Assembly (NCBI RefSeq): GCF_002844235.1
Contig: NZ_PGTS01000006.1
Coordinates: 124,001 to 188,000, forward strand
Direction: 5' to 3'
Source: Thalassospira povalilytica
Lineage (GTDB): Bacteria; Pseudomonadota; Alphaproteobacteria; Rhodospirillales; Thalassospiraceae
Length of the DNA stretch: 64,000 nucleotides
The notes under the pieces are model-generated. The model worked only from the letters and a program-made list of their open reading frames with translations. It ran no database searches and was not told the origin of the DNA. The translations under genes and the position numbers were made by a program. Below are positions 8,942-18,391 of this stretch, piece by piece; within the stretch, counting starts at the first letter, position 1; the number at the start of each line of letters is the position of its first letter.

Positions 8942-10102
8942 TTGCCTGCCGAAATCAAAACCGTCACCGATATCCACACCATCGGCCAAGCCCAGTGGGA
9001 TAGATGTGCCGGTACGGACAATCCGTTTGTCAGCTTTGCCTTTTTGTCGGCGATGGAAGACAGCGCATCGACAAATGCGCAAACCGGCTGGCAGCCGTTT
9101 CATCTGGTATTGAATGATGAAGCAGGCCAGGCAATCGGCATTGTGCCGCTTTATGTCAAAGCCCATTCTTACGGCGAATATGTGTTCGACTGGAGCTGGG
9201 CCGAGGCCTATGAGCGGGCGGGCGGGAAATATTATCCCAAACTGCAATCAGCCGTGCCGTTTTCCCCGGTTCCGGGACCCAGATTGCTGGTAGCCAATGA
9301 CCATCCCGATCCGGGTTCCGTACGGCGCATCCTGATTGACGGGTTGGCAATGTTGCCCGAAAAGCTTGGCATGGCGACCCTGCATGTGACGTTTTGTCAC
9401 GATGATGAAAGCCGCCTGATGGAAGACGCAGGTTTCCTGCGACGCAGCGGCATCCAGTATCACTGGCATAATCGCGACTATCAGAATTTTGACGACTTTC
9501 TTGCCGCGCTGAATTCGCGCAAACGCAAGAACCTGCGCAAGGAACGCAAGCAGGTTCTTGATGCCGGATACCGGTTTGAATCACTCCGCGGTGATGACCT
9601 TAAACCCCATCACTGGGACCGGTTTTACCATTTCTATCGCGATACATCCGGTCGCAAATGGGGACAGGCCTATCTGACCCGGACGTTTTTTGATCTTCTG
9701 CATGAAAGATTGCGCGACCGCACGGTTCTGGTGGCGGCTTTTCGCGATGATGAAATGGTTGCCGCTGCGCTTAACCTGATTGGCAACGACACCCTTTATG
9801 GTCGTAACTGGGGCACGATCGACCGCACGCCGCTTCTGCATTTCGAGACCTGCTATTATCAGGCAATCGATATCGCCATTGCCCAGGGCCTTAAAACGGT
9901 CGAGGCCGGCGCACAGGGTGAACATAAAATCCAGCGCGGCTACGAGCCGGTCATAACCCACTCGGCACATCTGATTGCCGATCCGGGGCTTCGGCGGGCT
10001 GTCGCGCAATTCCTTAGACAGGAACAAACCCATATCGCGCAGGACCGGGACTATATCCTTGCCGAACATAGCCCCTATCGCAAGGTTCAGGCCCCCGACT
10101 AA
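8942..10102 (+). CDS. DUF482/FemAB-like GNAT-fold acyltransferase, TTG start
   Basis: A 386-residue cytoplasmic protein of the COG3146 (DUF482) group, often described as peptidoglycan-related aminoacyl- or acyltransferases; the true substrate is unknown. Typical segments are NPFVSFAFLSAMEDS, YVFDWSWAEAYERAGGKYYPKL, LNSRKRKNLRKERKQ and GAQGEHKIQRGYEP. The start is TTG at 8942 with AGGGGAT seven bases upstream; no in-frame ATG fits the conserved N-terminus. It is divergent from serA. Confidence 0.88.
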   Translation: MPAEIKTVTDIHTIGQAQWDRCAGTDNPFVSFAFLSAMEDSASTNAQTGWQPFHLVLNDEAGQAIGIVPLYVKAHSYGEYVFDWSWAEAYERAGGKYYPKLQSAVPFSPVPGPRLLVANDHPDPGSVRRILIDGLAMLPEKLGMATLHVTFCHDDESRLMEDAGFLRRSGIQYHWHNRDYQNFDDFLAALNSRKRKNLRKERKQVLDAGYRFESLRGDDLKPHHWDRFYHFYRDTSGRKWGQAYLTRTFFDLLHERLRDRTVLVAAFRDDEMVAAALNLIGNDTLYGRNWGTIDRTPLLHFETCYYQAIDIAIAQGLKTVEAGAQGEHKIQRGYEPVITHSAHLIADPGLRRAVAQFLRQEQTHIAQDRDYILAEHSPYRKVQAPD

Positions 10103-10143
10103 TTTACGCCGGCTAATTTACGCCGACTAATTCGCGCGGATTA
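10098..10143. repeat. Short imperfect tandem repeat (about 3 units of 14-15 bp)
   Basis: Just at and after the stop of the DUF482 gene the unit CTAATTTACGCCG occurs twice, followed by a diverged third copy (CTAATTCGCGCGG) and a partial fourth (TTAAATCG). It lies entirely in noncoding sequence apart from the stop codon. Confidence 0.6.
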
Positions 10144-10218
10144 AATCGTACTTCCCAAATCACGCGGCCCAATCCCCGCGGGCAGAAGCATGCCGTCCAA
10201 AACAGCATCGCCAAAACA

Positions 10219-10248
10219 AAAAGGCGCAAGGTTGCCCTTACGCCTTTT
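10219..10248. terminator. Terminator after the chemoreceptor gene
   Basis: Inverted repeat AAAAGGCG-C-AAGG / CCTT-A-CGCCTTTT. In the minus direction it is followed by a T-rich run, so it should end the chemoreceptor operon; it can also act for the plus strand. Confidence 0.75.
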
Positions 10249-10270
10249 AAAAGATCATTTTCAAGCAGGC

Positions 10271-11953
10271 CTAGACAGTCCGGACGTCGTCCAGGAAGCC
10301 GTTGACATGTGTGCGCAACTCATCGTTGGCAGCGGCAAGTTTGCCAACACTGTCGAGCTGTCCGTTCGACAAATCACCGCTTTCCGTGGTCGCCACTGCA
10401 ACGCTTTTAACCGCGTTGGAAATGGCGATATTGCCGTTTGCAGCACCTTCGACACTGCGCGAGATTTCCTCGGTCGCGGCCCCCTGCTCTTCGACGGCAC
10501 TGGCGACAACCGACATCAGTTCGTCGATTTTCTGGATCGTGTCGGCAAATCCACGCACGGCTTCGGCCGCGGCACCGGATTCACTTTGCATTTCAACGAT
10601 CTTTGCCGTGATTTGCTCGGTCGCCTTGACGGTCTGGGATGCCAGGTTTTTGACTTCGCCTGCCACAACGGCAAAGCCTTTGCCCGCCTCGCCCGCGCGC
10701 GCTGATTCAATCGTTGCGTTCAGGGCCAGAAGGTTGGTCTGATCGGCGATGTCACTGATCAGATTGACGACTTCGCCAACGCTTTGGGCGGCTTCGTTGA
10801 GTTTTTCCACCCGTTCATTGGTCCGTTCGGTTTCACCGACCGCAATCTGGGTGATTTCGGTAACCCGGGCAATCTGCGACGAGATTTCCGAAATCGACGC
10901 CGAAAGCTGTGCGGTTGCCGATGCCACCGTTTCGATATTGGTGGATGATTCTTCGGCCTGTTCGGCCACGTTCTGGGCATCCTGATTGGCCCGAACCGCA
11001 TGTGACGTCAGGATTTCGGATGCAGAACGGACTTCATCAAGGGCCGCATTCACGGAACTCAGGACATCCTGGATTTTTTCGTCAAATCCTTTGGTCAGGA
11101 CACCCATTTTCTTGGTGCGGGCGACCTGGCGTTCGGCTTCGACTTTTTCCTGTTCGGCCATGCGGGCACGTTCGCGGGCATTTTCCTTGAAGACTTCAAG
11201 CGACTTGGCCATTGCACCGACCTCGTCATTGCGCTTCATATCAAGCGTTTCGATATCGAGGTTGCCCGATGCAAGGCTGCCCATGGCTTCGGTCATTTTG
11301 CGGATTGGCGTTGCAATCATCCGCGACAGCGTCCCACCGAACAAGGCGGCCATCGCAATCAGCAGCACAACACCGACACCCAGTGTAACCTGGAAAATCT
11401 GCATGGCCTGATCGACCTTGCTTTCGACATCAAGCACAAGCTGGTCAATCGCCTTGGCCAGATCACCGGCAATCATGCTGACGCGATCGGACAGTTCACG
11501 CGGTTCACCCGATGCTTCGATCGCGCGAGCATGGTTCACCGTCAGATAGTGACGCATCAGCTTCGCCTGTTCGCCGGCAATCTCTTCCCAGCGGTCAATT
11601 GCGCCATCCATTTCCTCGATCAAGGTCGCGATTTCGGCATTGATCGAGCTATACCCCTTAAGCACGTCTGTGCGGGTGTCGATTTCCTCAAGCGACTTCT
11701 GATAGCTGAGCAACCCTTCGCGGTCGCCGGTGGTCAGGAAATAGATCAGTTCCTGGCGGGCCATCAGATAGGCGCGGTCAAGGTTGCGATAATCACGTTC
11801 AAAGGTGGAAAGATAATCGCGCTGTTCATTGGCGTTTTTGACCTGCATGGTCGCAAACATGCCCGCGGCGGCAACCATCAGGATCACGGCAATCATGATC
11901 GCAAAACAGGTTGTCAGTTTGGCGGGGATGGAAAGATCCTTAAAGAAATTCAT
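10271..11953 (-). CDS. Methyl-accepting chemotaxis protein (transducer)
   Basis: A 560-residue inner-membrane chemoreceptor. TM1 lies at about 13-34, a helical periplasmic region (about 35-185, four-helix-bundle type) follows, TM2 is at about 188-208, then HAMP (209-262) and a long signalling coiled coil. The hairpin tip is recognisable ([34 protein letters not shown]), where CheA and CheW bind. The ribosome binding site GGGAGA overlaps the stop of the upstream secreted Cache-type gene (11 bp gap), so the two are translationally linked. The ligand is unknown. Confidence 0.95.
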   Translation of the reverse strand: MNFFKDLSIPAKLTTCFAIMIAVILMVAAAGMFATMQVKNANEQRDYLSTFERDYRNLDRAYLMARQELIYFLTTGDREGLLSYQKSLEEIDTRTDVLKGYSSINAEIATLIEEMDGAIDRWEEIAGEQAKLMRHYLTVNHARAIEASGEPRELSDRVSMIAGDLAKAIDQLVLDVESKVDQAMQIFQVTLGVGVVLLIAMAALFGGTLSRMIATPIRKMTEAMGSLASGNLDIETLDMKRNDEVGAMAKSLEVFKENARERARMAEQEKVEAERQVARTKKMGVLTKGFDEKIQDVLSSVNAALDEVRSASEILTSHAVRANQDAQNVAEQAEESSTNIETVASATAQLSASISEISSQIARVTEITQIAVGETERTNERVEKLNEAAQSVGEVVNLISDIADQTNLLALNATIESARAGEAGKGFAVVAGEVKNLASQTVKATEQITAKIVEMQSESGAAAEAVRGFADTIQKIDELMSVVASAVEEQGAATEEISRSVEGAANGNIAISNAVKSVAVATTESGDLSNGQLDSVGKLAAANDELRTHVNGFLDDVRTV

Positions 11954-11964
11954 GACGTTTCTCC

Positions 11965-12582
11965 CTACTGACTGCCGCGCCGCACGAGTTCATTCAAATT
12001 GACCTCAATGGTCACAGCGCCAATCGCCTGCTGGTTTTCGTCGCTCATGGTCATGTTGAGCTGGGAACGCCAGGAATCAGACTCTTCGTTATATTCTGCT
12101 TCGTCGATAAAGACGGCATTGGGCCCCTTGGGGAAAGTATTCTGGAACTTGCCCTCGTCGCCCTGCCAGAAGTCCGACGTGATCGAACTCTGTCCGACAT
12201 TCAAGCCCACCGCATCCATGACGAAAATTTCGGCATAAAGACCGCCGGAACGGGCCTGCACCTGGGTCAGATAACTGGAAAGCGGATTGGTAAGAATTGC
12301 CGCCACAAGGGGCTGATCATCGGCTTCGCGTTCGGCGCGCCATTGTTTGTCCGCGGCGTCAATCTGATCCTGCGTCATGTCTTTTCGCAGACGGTTCTGG
12401 GAATTGATCGACAAAGCCACGACCGGGTTGGCCAACCATCCCCGGATATCCTTGATAAGCGCATCTGTAATCAGATCATTCGGATTGCCTGGCAGCTCTG
12501 CCTTGGCCATGGCAGCCTGCGGCACAGCAAATATCGCTGCCGCAAGTATCCCTGTCAGGACCATACTTCTCGTAGACTTCAT
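11965..12582 (-). CDS. Secreted stand-alone Cache/PDC sensor-domain protein
   Basis: A 205-residue exported protein: signal peptide to about residue 28 ([11 protein letters not shown]) and then one sensor domain. The segment [19 protein letters not shown] followed by GDEGKFQ resembles single Cache (PDC) domains, which bind small ligands outside the membrane. No membrane anchor or signalling domain is attached. The ATG at 12582 has a GGGAGGG site; an upstream ATG would add 11 residues. It is the first gene of a two-gene unit with a chemoreceptor, so it probably acts as a soluble ligand-sensing partner (inference). Confidence 0.82.
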   Translation of the reverse strand: MKSTRSMVLTGILAAAIFAVPQAAMAKAELPGNPNDLITDALIKDIRGWLANPVVALSINSQNRLRKDMTQDQIDAADKQWRAEREADDQPLVAAILTNPLSSYLTQVQARSGGLYAEIFVMDAVGLNVGQSSITSDFWQGDEGKFQNTFPKGPNAVFIDEAEYNEESDSWRSQLNMTMSDENQQAIGAVTIEVNLNELVRRGSQ

Positions 12583-12795
12583 CGGTTTCCCTCCCACAGC
12601 TTTGTTTGCAGCCAAGAAAGCACTAACTAAAAGTATAGGTATTTATACCAAAGGAAAAGCATCCATACAACTTTTTGTTAGAAACAAGGCATTAGCGGAA
12701 GCGCACGGGTAGACTTCCACACGATTCAATATGTGGATTGCGGGCACATCGACAAGAGTACCAGTTACAAGCTTTTGAAATCCGGGAAAGAAAAA

Positions 12796-12816
12796 AGCGG
12801 CGGAAAAACCGCCGCT
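12796..12816 (-). terminator. Weakly supported terminator-like hairpin
   Basis: AGCGGCGG-AAAAA-CCGCCGCT, followed in the minus direction by a run of six T. It is 300 bp beyond the stop of the unknown gene at 13113 and upstream of the Cache gene, so it could be that gene's terminator or a leader attenuator. Confidence 0.5.
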
Positions 12817-13006
12817 GAGTTTGGTTGGGACACGAGCAAACTGCAGAAGATTACGTTGTTCCAGGCGCGAAACGCGCCCCTGCAAAGAACAACTGTCCGA
12901 CATGACATAAGCAGGAAGCGTGCCAACTTTTTAAATCCGTGAAAAATCGCAATTTTTAGGGATTTTTCATCGAAACCGAACCTGACCATCTGAACAGGTT
13001 CAAATG

Positions 13007-13075
13007 ATCTTTGCATTTCAAAATGCAAAGATTGCAAAATGCAACAATCAATCTTTGCATTTTGCAAATTGCAAT
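13007..13075. repeat. Three-armed TTTGCAT palindromic element
   Basis: A 12-bp arm (ATCTTTGCATTT) at 13007-13018 is followed after 2 nt by its exact reverse complement at 13021-13032, and the first arm is repeated exactly at 13051-13062. The middle arm can therefore pair with either side. Between and after lie further TTGCA/TGCAA words. AT-rich, in an intergenic region. Confidence 0.8.
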
Positions 13076-13112
13076 TCCAAAACACGCAACAGGTCTGACT
13101 TTCACCGGGCAA

Positions 13113-13652
13113 TCAGCGGCGGCGCTTTTTCTTCTGCGCCCCGAAATTCAGCAAGGCTGGTGCTTTTTCGATGATTTCTTCAAGAATGGATTTGGCCGTT
13201 TCCAGATCATCGCGCGCGGATTCATCAAGCTGACTGATATAGCGCGGATCAGAGATCATGCGCTCTGCCTCGTATAAAGTGCGCAGCTCGCTCTGAAACA
13301 TTTCGCGCGCACCAAGCGGCAGGTTTTCCTTGGCACTCATGACAAAGAAGAACTTCAAACTGGTCTTGATCACCAAACGCAGCATCAGGACCTGAAGCTT
13401 ATGAAACTGGCCTTCCAGTTCTTCTTTTTTCGGATGCGACTCAAGCTTGTTCATCCGCTCTTTGATCACCAGCGACAAAGCCTTGAAGTTATCGACCTCC
13501 TCGCGGAAGGGTCGATACCCGGTAACATCCATCTTGTCGGTGGTTTTTTCCAGATTGTCGGCCAACGCAATCAGCTTGCGCGCACGCAATTCCAGCCGGG
13601 AAAGGAATTCCTCGACCTCTGTTCGATATTTTCTTTGTGCAGCCTGGCTCAT
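13113..13652 (-). CDS. Helical protein of unknown function
   Basis: 179 residues, predicted almost entirely helical, with coiled-coil-like charge patterns (YRTEVEEFLSRLELRARKLIALADNLEKT) and a hydrophobic stretch LQVLMLRLVIKTSLKFFFVM in the middle. It ends in a very basic KKKRRR tail. There is no signal peptide. I do not recognise a family; the shape is loosely phasin-like, which would fit the phasin gene 3 kb away, but there is no motif to support that. It is separated from clpA upstream by a terminator-like hairpin. Confidence 0.7.
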   Translation of the reverse strand: MSQAAQRKYRTEVEEFLSRLELRARKLIALADNLEKTTDKMDVTGYRPFREEVDNFKALSLVIKERMNKLESHPKKEELEGQFHKLQVLMLRLVIKTSLKFFFVMSAKENLPLGAREMFQSELRTLYEAERMISDPRYISQLDESARDDLETAKSILEEIIEKAPALLNFGAQKKKRRR

Positions 13653-13675
13653 CGTGTTCTGGCGTTCTTATTTTA

Positions 13676-13712
13676 AAATTGTGCCCGGGAAACAACATCC
13701 CGGGCACAATTT
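13676..13712 (-). terminator. Terminator after clpA
   Basis: Perfect 14-bp stem (13676-13689 with 13699-13712) and a 9-nt loop, followed on the minus strand by T-rich sequence. Lies 42 bp beyond the clpA stop. Confidence 0.75.
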
Positions 13713-13753
13713 AACCGCCAATGATTAACAACACACCAAGTCCGGGTGTCGTT

Positions 13754-16075
13754 TTACCCTTCAACCATTTCCGGGTTCTTTTTGACGTGTTTCTTGTCAT
13801 CGCCATCTTCCGGATAGCGGAAGATGACCGCATCGTCTTCAATGTCGACAAGCACTGCCCCGCCTTTGGACAGCTTACCAAACAGAAGTTCCTCGGCCAG
13901 CGGCTTTTTGACATGCTCCTGAATCACACGGCCCAACGGACGCGCACCAAAGGCAACGTCATACCCACGTTCCGCCAGCCAGCTTCTTGCGGCTTCGGTT
14001 AGTTCGATCGACACATTCCGATCAGCAAGCTGAACTTCAAGCTGCAAGATGAACTTGTCGACAACCATCTTGACCACTTCGGGCTGCAGATTGGCGAACG
14101 GAATAACCGCATCCAGACGGTTACGGAATTCCGGCGAGAAGGTGCGCTTGATCGCCTCTTCATCTTCGCCGATCCGCATTTCGCGCTTGAAGCCGATGGG
14201 CGGCTTGGCCATGTCCGATGCACCGGCATTAGTGGTCATGACCAGAACGACGTTGCGGAAATCAACGGTTTTGCCGTTATTGTCCGTCAGCTTGCCGTGA
14301 TCCATGACCTGAAGCAGGATGTTGAACAGGTCCGGATGGGCCTTTTCAATTTCATCAAGCAGAACCACCGCATGCGGGTGCTGATCAACAGCATCGGTCA
14401 GAAGACCGCCCTGATCAAACCCGACATAGCCCGGCGGCGCACCGATCAGGCGCGACACGCTGTGTCGTTCCATATATTCTGACATGTCAAAGCGGATGAA
14501 TTCAATCCCCATGACGGTTGCCAGCTGTTTGGTGACCTCGGTCTTGCCAACCCCGGTCGGCCCCGAGAACAGATAGCTGCCAATCGGTTTTTCAGGTTCG
14601 CGCAAGCCCGCACGCGCAAGCTTGATCGCACTTGCCACCGCCTCGATCGCCTTATCCTGGCCAAAGACAACGGTTTTCAGATCACGTTCAAGATTTGCCA
14701 ATGCCTTGCGGTCATCGGTCGAAACCGATTTTGGCGGGATGCGGGCAATTTTCGCGACGATTTCTTCGACGTCGCGCTTGCCCACCGTGCGCTTGCGCTT
14801 GCTTGGTGCCATCAACATCCGCGATGCACCGACTTCGTCAATCACGTCAATCGCACTATCAGGACGCTTGCGGTCATTGATATAGCGCGACGCCAGTTCC
14901 ACCGCCGAACGCAGGGCTTCGTTAGTGTATTTGACCTTGTGATGATCCTCGTAATAGGGCTTCAGCCCCTTGAGGATCTTGACGGTATCTTCTTCGGAAG
15001 GTTCTTCGACATCGATTTTCTGGAAACGACGAACAAGGGCGCGGTCCTTTTCAAAATGACCACGGAATTCCTTGTAGGTCGTCGACCCGATGCAGCGCAG
15101 CGAACCGCTGGCCAAGGCAGGCTTGAGCAAGTTGGACGCATCCATTGCCCCACCCGATGTTGCCCCGGCACCGATCACAGTGTGGATTTCGTCGATGAAC
15201 AGGACCGCACCTTCATATTCTTCGAGTTCCTTGACGACCGCTTTCAGGCGTTCCTCAAAGTCCCCGCGATAGCGGGTCCCGGCCAGCAACGCGCCCATAT
15301 CAAGGGCAAAGATCGTGGCATCCGCCAGAACTTCGGGCACGTCACCATCATTGATACGACGCGCCAGCCCTTCGGCGATGGCGGTTTTGCCAACACCCGG
15401 GTCGCCCACATAAAGCGGGTTGTTTTTGGTACGACGACACAGTACCTGGATAGTGCGCTCGATCTCGCTTTGGCGACCGATCAACGGGTCAATCTTGCCC
15501 TTCTGGGCTTTGACATTCAGGTTGACGCAATACGCCTTAAGAGCCTCACCCTCGGCCGGGCTGCTGTCGTCACCTTCTGGCGGCATACCGGCAACCGGCT
15601 CTTCATCCGCACCGCGCGGGATGCGACGTTCATTAAGCTCGGACGCCTTGGCAATGCCGTGGGAAATGTAATTCACCGCATCAAGACGGGTCATATCCTG
15701 AAGCTGCAGGTAATAAACCGCGTGCGATTCCCGTTCCGAGAACAAGGCGACCAGCACGTTTGCACCGGTTACTTCCTCGCGCCCGGATGACTGGACATGG
15801 ATGGCAGCCCGCTGGATAACACGCTGGAACCCGGCAGTCGGTTTCGGGTCGATCAGCCGGGCGCTGATCAGACCGGAAAGTTCGCTGTCGGCAAATTCCA
15901 GAAGGTCTGACCGCAAGCGATCAATATCGACCCGGCATGCCTTGAGCACGGCGAGCGCATCCTGATCTTCGGTCAGAGACAGAAGAAGATGTTCTAGAGT
16001 GGCATATTCGTGGCGGCGCTCCGACGCATATGCGAGCGCACGATGCAGGCTTTCTTCAAGATTGCGCGATAGCAT
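13754..16075 (-). CDS. clpA: ATP-dependent Clp protease ATP-binding subunit ClpA
   Basis: A 773-residue AAA+ unfoldase that feeds substrates to ClpP. The order is an N-terminal double Clp_N repeat (1-145, ClpS docking), AAA module 1 (Walker [10 protein letters not shown], Walker [10 protein letters not shown]), AAA module 2 ([22 protein letters not shown]) and a C-terminal D2 small domain. Length and motifs are complete. It is 3 bp downstream of clpS, so the two are co-translated. With ClpS and the aat product it degrades N-degron proteins. Confidence 0.98.
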   Translation of the reverse strand: MLSRNLEESLHRALAYASERRHEYATLEHLLLSLTEDQDALAVLKACRVDIDRLRSDLLEFADSELSGLISARLIDPKPTAGFQRVIQRAAIHVQSSGREEVTGANVLVALFSERESHAVYYLQLQDMTRLDAVNYISHGIAKASELNERRIPRGADEEPVAGMPPEGDDSSPAEGEALKAYCVNLNVKAQKGKIDPLIGRQSEIERTIQVLCRRTKNNPLYVGDPGVGKTAIAEGLARRINDGDVPEVLADATIFALDMGALLAGTRYRGDFEERLKAVVKELEEYEGAVLFIDEIHTVIGAGATSGGAMDASNLLKPALASGSLRCIGSTTYKEFRGHFEKDRALVRRFQKIDVEEPSEEDTVKILKGLKPYYEDHHKVKYTNEALRSAVELASRYINDRKRPDSAIDVIDEVGASRMLMAPSKRKRTVGKRDVEEIVAKIARIPPKSVSTDDRKALANLERDLKTVVFGQDKAIEAVASAIKLARAGLREPEKPIGSYLFSGPTGVGKTEVTKQLATVMGIEFIRFDMSEYMERHSVSRLIGAPPGYVGFDQGGLLTDAVDQHPHAVVLLDEIEKAHPDLFNILLQVMDHGKLTDNNGKTVDFRNVVLVMTTNAGASDMAKPPIGFKREMRIGEDEEAIKRTFSPEFRNRLDAVIPFANLQPEVVKMVVDKFILQLEVQLADRNVSIELTEAARSWLAERGYDVAFGARPLGRVIQEHVKKPLAEELLFGKLSKGGAVLVDIEDDAVIFRYPEDGDDKKHVKKNPEMVEG

Positions 16076-16078
16076 ATG

Positions 16079-16405
16079 TCACTCCTTCTCTAAGGTACAC
16101 TGCAGCGGATGCTGATTCTGGCGGGCCAGATCCATGACCTGGTTAACCTTGGTCTCCGCAATTTCGTACGTAAACACACCACATACTCCAACGCCCTTGC
16201 GGTGAACCTGAAGCATGATTTCGGTGGCCTCTTCCCGGCCCTTCTCGAAAAACCGTTCCAACACGTGCACAACGAACTCCATCGGAGTGTAATCGTCGTT
16301 CAGCAACAGCACCTTGTACATGGACGGCTTTTTCGTCTTGGGCCGTGTCTTTGTTACGATCCCCGTGTTTGGCAGATCAGTGCCGTCATTATCCTGTTCA
16401 GTCAT
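16079..16405 (-). CDS. clpS: ATP-dependent Clp protease adaptor ClpS
   Basis: A 108-residue adaptor that binds N-terminal Leu, Phe, Trp or Tyr and delivers the protein to ClpA. An extended N-terminal tail (1-28) precedes the folded core: [24 protein letters not shown] contains the NDDYTPM ligand-pocket segment, and [20 protein letters not shown] is the second signature. Normal length. First gene of clpS-clpA. Confidence 0.98.
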   Translation of the reverse strand: MTEQDNDGTDLPNTGIVTKTRPKTKKPSMYKVLLLNDDYTPMEFVVHVLERFFEKGREEATEIMLQVHRKGVGVCGVFTYEIAETKVNQVMDLARQNQHPLQCTLEKE

Positions 16406-16629
16406 CGTCTACTTACCGGAACCCTTATTTCCTGCATGAACTTCATGATAGGTCATTGCCAGGCTCTTTCAAAGGCCGCAGCTTAAAATCGTGTCACTAA
16501 ATTATCGTCTATCTTCAATTCATTTAGGCTGAGAATGACACGCTGCAAGATCACCCGATAAACTTCATGCAAACCCGGGTGTCGGCACGGCCCGAAAACG
16601 GCGACAAATCACGCAAGCCCAAAAGAAAA

Positions 16630-16654
16630 CGGGCATAACGCGATGTCATGCCCG
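16630..16654 (-). terminator. Terminator after the phasin gene
   Basis: CGGGCATAAC / GTCATGCCCG stem with one mismatch, followed in the minus direction by a T-rich run (TTTTCTTTT). Lies 45 bp beyond the phasin stop. Confidence 0.7.
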
Positions 16655-16698
16655 CCTTGATCTTCATTGCAGAATACGGAAACCCGAACGTTTTGGGA

Positions 16699-18081
16699 TC
16701 ATTTCATCACGGCATTTGCTGCTTTTGACATTGCGGTGATGCTGTCGGTCATGGCCGCAAACATGATTTCCTGAACCTTTTCGGTTTCGGCAACGCTGCT
16801 ATCGACGTAACGCTTAAGGATTTTTGCCTGCAAATCCTGAATATCAGACAGGCTTTCGGCCTTGACCAGGGCGTCGATATCGGCTTGCGATGCTTCGATT
16901 TCACGTTGCATCCATCCAGCAAGTTCCGTTCCGATCCCCCCGGTCTTTTCAAACAGGGTCATGGAAGCCTGCAATGCCTCGCCAATGTTTTTCTGCTGTG
17001 CTTCGATGATTTCCTCGCACTGGGCCGCCATGCGCGAGCCCGCACCGGAAAACACGTCTGACTGACCGGTCATGGTATCGAAAAGCTTGCTGAATGCTTC
17101 GTTGGCAACAGAAATGCTTTCCTCGATCGCATCGCTTCCCGCAGTCATGATGGCATCCATTTCAGGCGCCTTCCACAGCGCAAGATAACTTTCCATGGCA
17201 TCCTGATCCATGAACATCGCACCAAAACCGAACACATCATCATTTTTCGCTGATGGCGCAGGCGTTGCTGCGGCTTTGGCAGTATCGGTCGATGCTGCCA
17301 CGATTTTGGGGGTTGATGGTTTTGCAACAGGCTTGCTGGCAGGCTTTGCTGCGACCGCGGCAGCGGCCTTTTTGGGAGCTGCTGCTTTTTTCGGGGCTGC
17401 GGAGGATGTGGCTTTTTTGGCTGCTGGCGCAGACTTGCTTGTCGTACTCACGGTACTCGCCCTTTCAGTATCAGAAGAGGTAACTGGCGCGCTTGACTGT
17501 TCGGGGGCCTTGGCAACCGATCGCGGTTTTGCCTCTGCCCCGGGTTTTGCCGACGCGGATGGAGATGGCGTGGCGGATGAAGCAGACTTTTTCGGCTTTT
17601 TCACAGTAGCCGACGCCGACTTTTTCGACGCCGGGGATGCCACCGGCTTGGTCTGTTTGGGGGCGTCACTCTGCTTTAAAGATGGAGTCGCCGGTTGTGC
17701 CGCCGTACTTTTTGCCACCGACGCTTTTGCAGGATCTGCGGCTTTTTCCGAACCGGATGTTGCGGCTTCGGATGGCGTTTTTGATACCTCAGCTACCGGC
17801 TTTTCCGGGGTCGCGGCGGGGGATGCAGACGAGGAAGCCGATGCCGTGCTTGCAATCACCTCTGATTTTGAAACAGCAGGCTTTGCGTCAGCCTGCTTTG
17901 CGGCCGCTTCGATTTCAGATGACGTCATCACGACACGCTTTACGGCACCCTCAGACGCTACCGCCGGCTTTGAAACAGATGTGGATTTTTTGGCGCTGCC
18001 CGACGCAGCAGGTGACGCCTTGGCAGCAGCCGAGACCTTTTTGCCAGATCTCGCAGAGGTCTTTTGTTTTGAAACAGCCAT
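16699..18081 (-). CDS. Phasin-family protein with long Ala/Lys/Pro/Ser-rich N-terminal domain
   Basis: 460 residues. The last 180 are a Phasin_2-type helical domain (DAMESYLALWKAPEMDAIM to the end) that would coat polyhydroxyalkanoate granules. The first 280 are low-complexity and rich in Ala, Ser, Lys and Pro, with runs such as KKAAAPKKAAAAVAAKP and KKPKKSAS, like histone H1 or the PhaF tail that binds DNA. The ATG at 18081 was chosen for its GAGG site and MAVSKQKT start; an upstream frame begins at 18132 inside a palindrome. The gene precedes clpS-clpA. Granule binding is family knowledge; nucleoid binding is inference. Confidence 0.88.
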   Translation of the reverse strand: MAVSKQKTSARSGKKVSAAAKASPAASGSAKKSTSVSKPAVASEGAVKRVVMTSSEIEAAAKQADAKPAVSKSEVIASTASASSSASPAATPEKPVAEVSKTPSEAATSGSEKAADPAKASVAKSTAAQPATPSLKQSDAPKQTKPVASPASKKSASATVKKPKKSASSATPSPSASAKPGAEAKPRSVAKAPEQSSAPVTSSDTERASTVSTTSKSAPAAKKATSSAAPKKAAAPKKAAAAVAAKPASKPVAKPSTPKIVAASTDTAKAAATPAPSAKNDDVFGFGAMFMDQDAMESYLALWKAPEMDAIMTAGSDAIEESISVANEAFSKLFDTMTGQSDVFSGAGSRMAAQCEEIIEAQQKNIGEALQASMTLFEKTGGIGTELAGWMQREIEASQADIDALVKAESLSDIQDLQAKILKRYVDSSVAETEKVQEIMFAAMTDSITAMSKAANAVMK

Positions 18082-18123
18082 TGCTTCTAACCTCGTTCTT
18101 GCCGGGGCAGATGCCCCAAATTC

Positions 18124-18140
18124 ATGTTGCATTGCAACAT
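18124..18140. promoter_or_regulatory. 17-bp palindrome upstream of the phasin start (candidate PhaR-type operator)
   Basis: ATGTTGC-ATT-GCAACAT is a perfect inverted repeat 43-59 bp upstream of the phasin ATG. PhaR regulators of alphaproteobacteria bind TGC-rich sequences in phasin promoters, and this site has the expected composition and place. The regulator itself is not in the window. Confidence 0.5.
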
Positions 18141-18333
18141 AACCCTAGATGGAATTACCCACAAAGGTCAAGACCAGTTTGGTGACAAAACCGCGACGCA
18201 AAGCACAGCCGCCCTGATAAAATCAGCACATCACACCCGCCCGTCGAATTGCGGTCGATCAAAAGCACAAACCAAACAAGCATCTAACAGCTTGTACTGC
18301 GCGCACTTGACCCACCGGGCACACCAAAAAAAT

Positions 18334-18363
18334 AACGGGGACGTTTTCCCAAACATCCCCGTC
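18334..18363 (-). terminator. Terminator after the lipoprotein gene
   Basis: AACGGGGACGTT / AACATCCCCGTC stem with one mismatch, followed on the minus strand by TTATTTTTTT. Lies 29 bp beyond the stop of the gene ending at 18392. Confidence 0.82.
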
Positions 18364-18391
18364 ATCGTGATCGCATTCTGAATTTTATGGC

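Larger units (their letters stand above)
12583..13112. other. 530-bp AT-rich intergenic region with several inverted repeats
   Basis: No convincing gene; short open frames here lack ribosome binding sites and protein-like composition. It holds GGTAT-TT-ATACC at 12638-12649, a GC-rich 8-bp hairpin at 12796-12816, a TGAAAAATC/GATTTTTCA inverted repeat around 12952-12970, a GAACCTG/CAGGTTC repeat at about 12979-13002, and the TTTGCAT-rich element at 13007-13075. The promoter and leader of the Cache-chemoreceptor operon (minus strand) should be here. Confidence 0.6.
18082..18391. other. Intergenic region upstream of the phasin gene
   Basis: About 310 bp with no supported gene. It carries the 17-bp palindrome at 18124-18140 near the phasin start and, at the other end, the terminator of the lipoprotein gene (18334-18363). 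The rest shows nothing I can interpret. Confidence 0.6.

Noticed and set aside
12765-13112. 115-codon open frame in the intergenic region
   Set aside because: Composition unlike proteins of this genome, runs through palindromes, no ribosome binding site.
17210-18142. 310-codon Ala/Asp/Phe-rich open frame on the plus strand
   Set aside because: Antisense image of the low-complexity phasin N-terminus.
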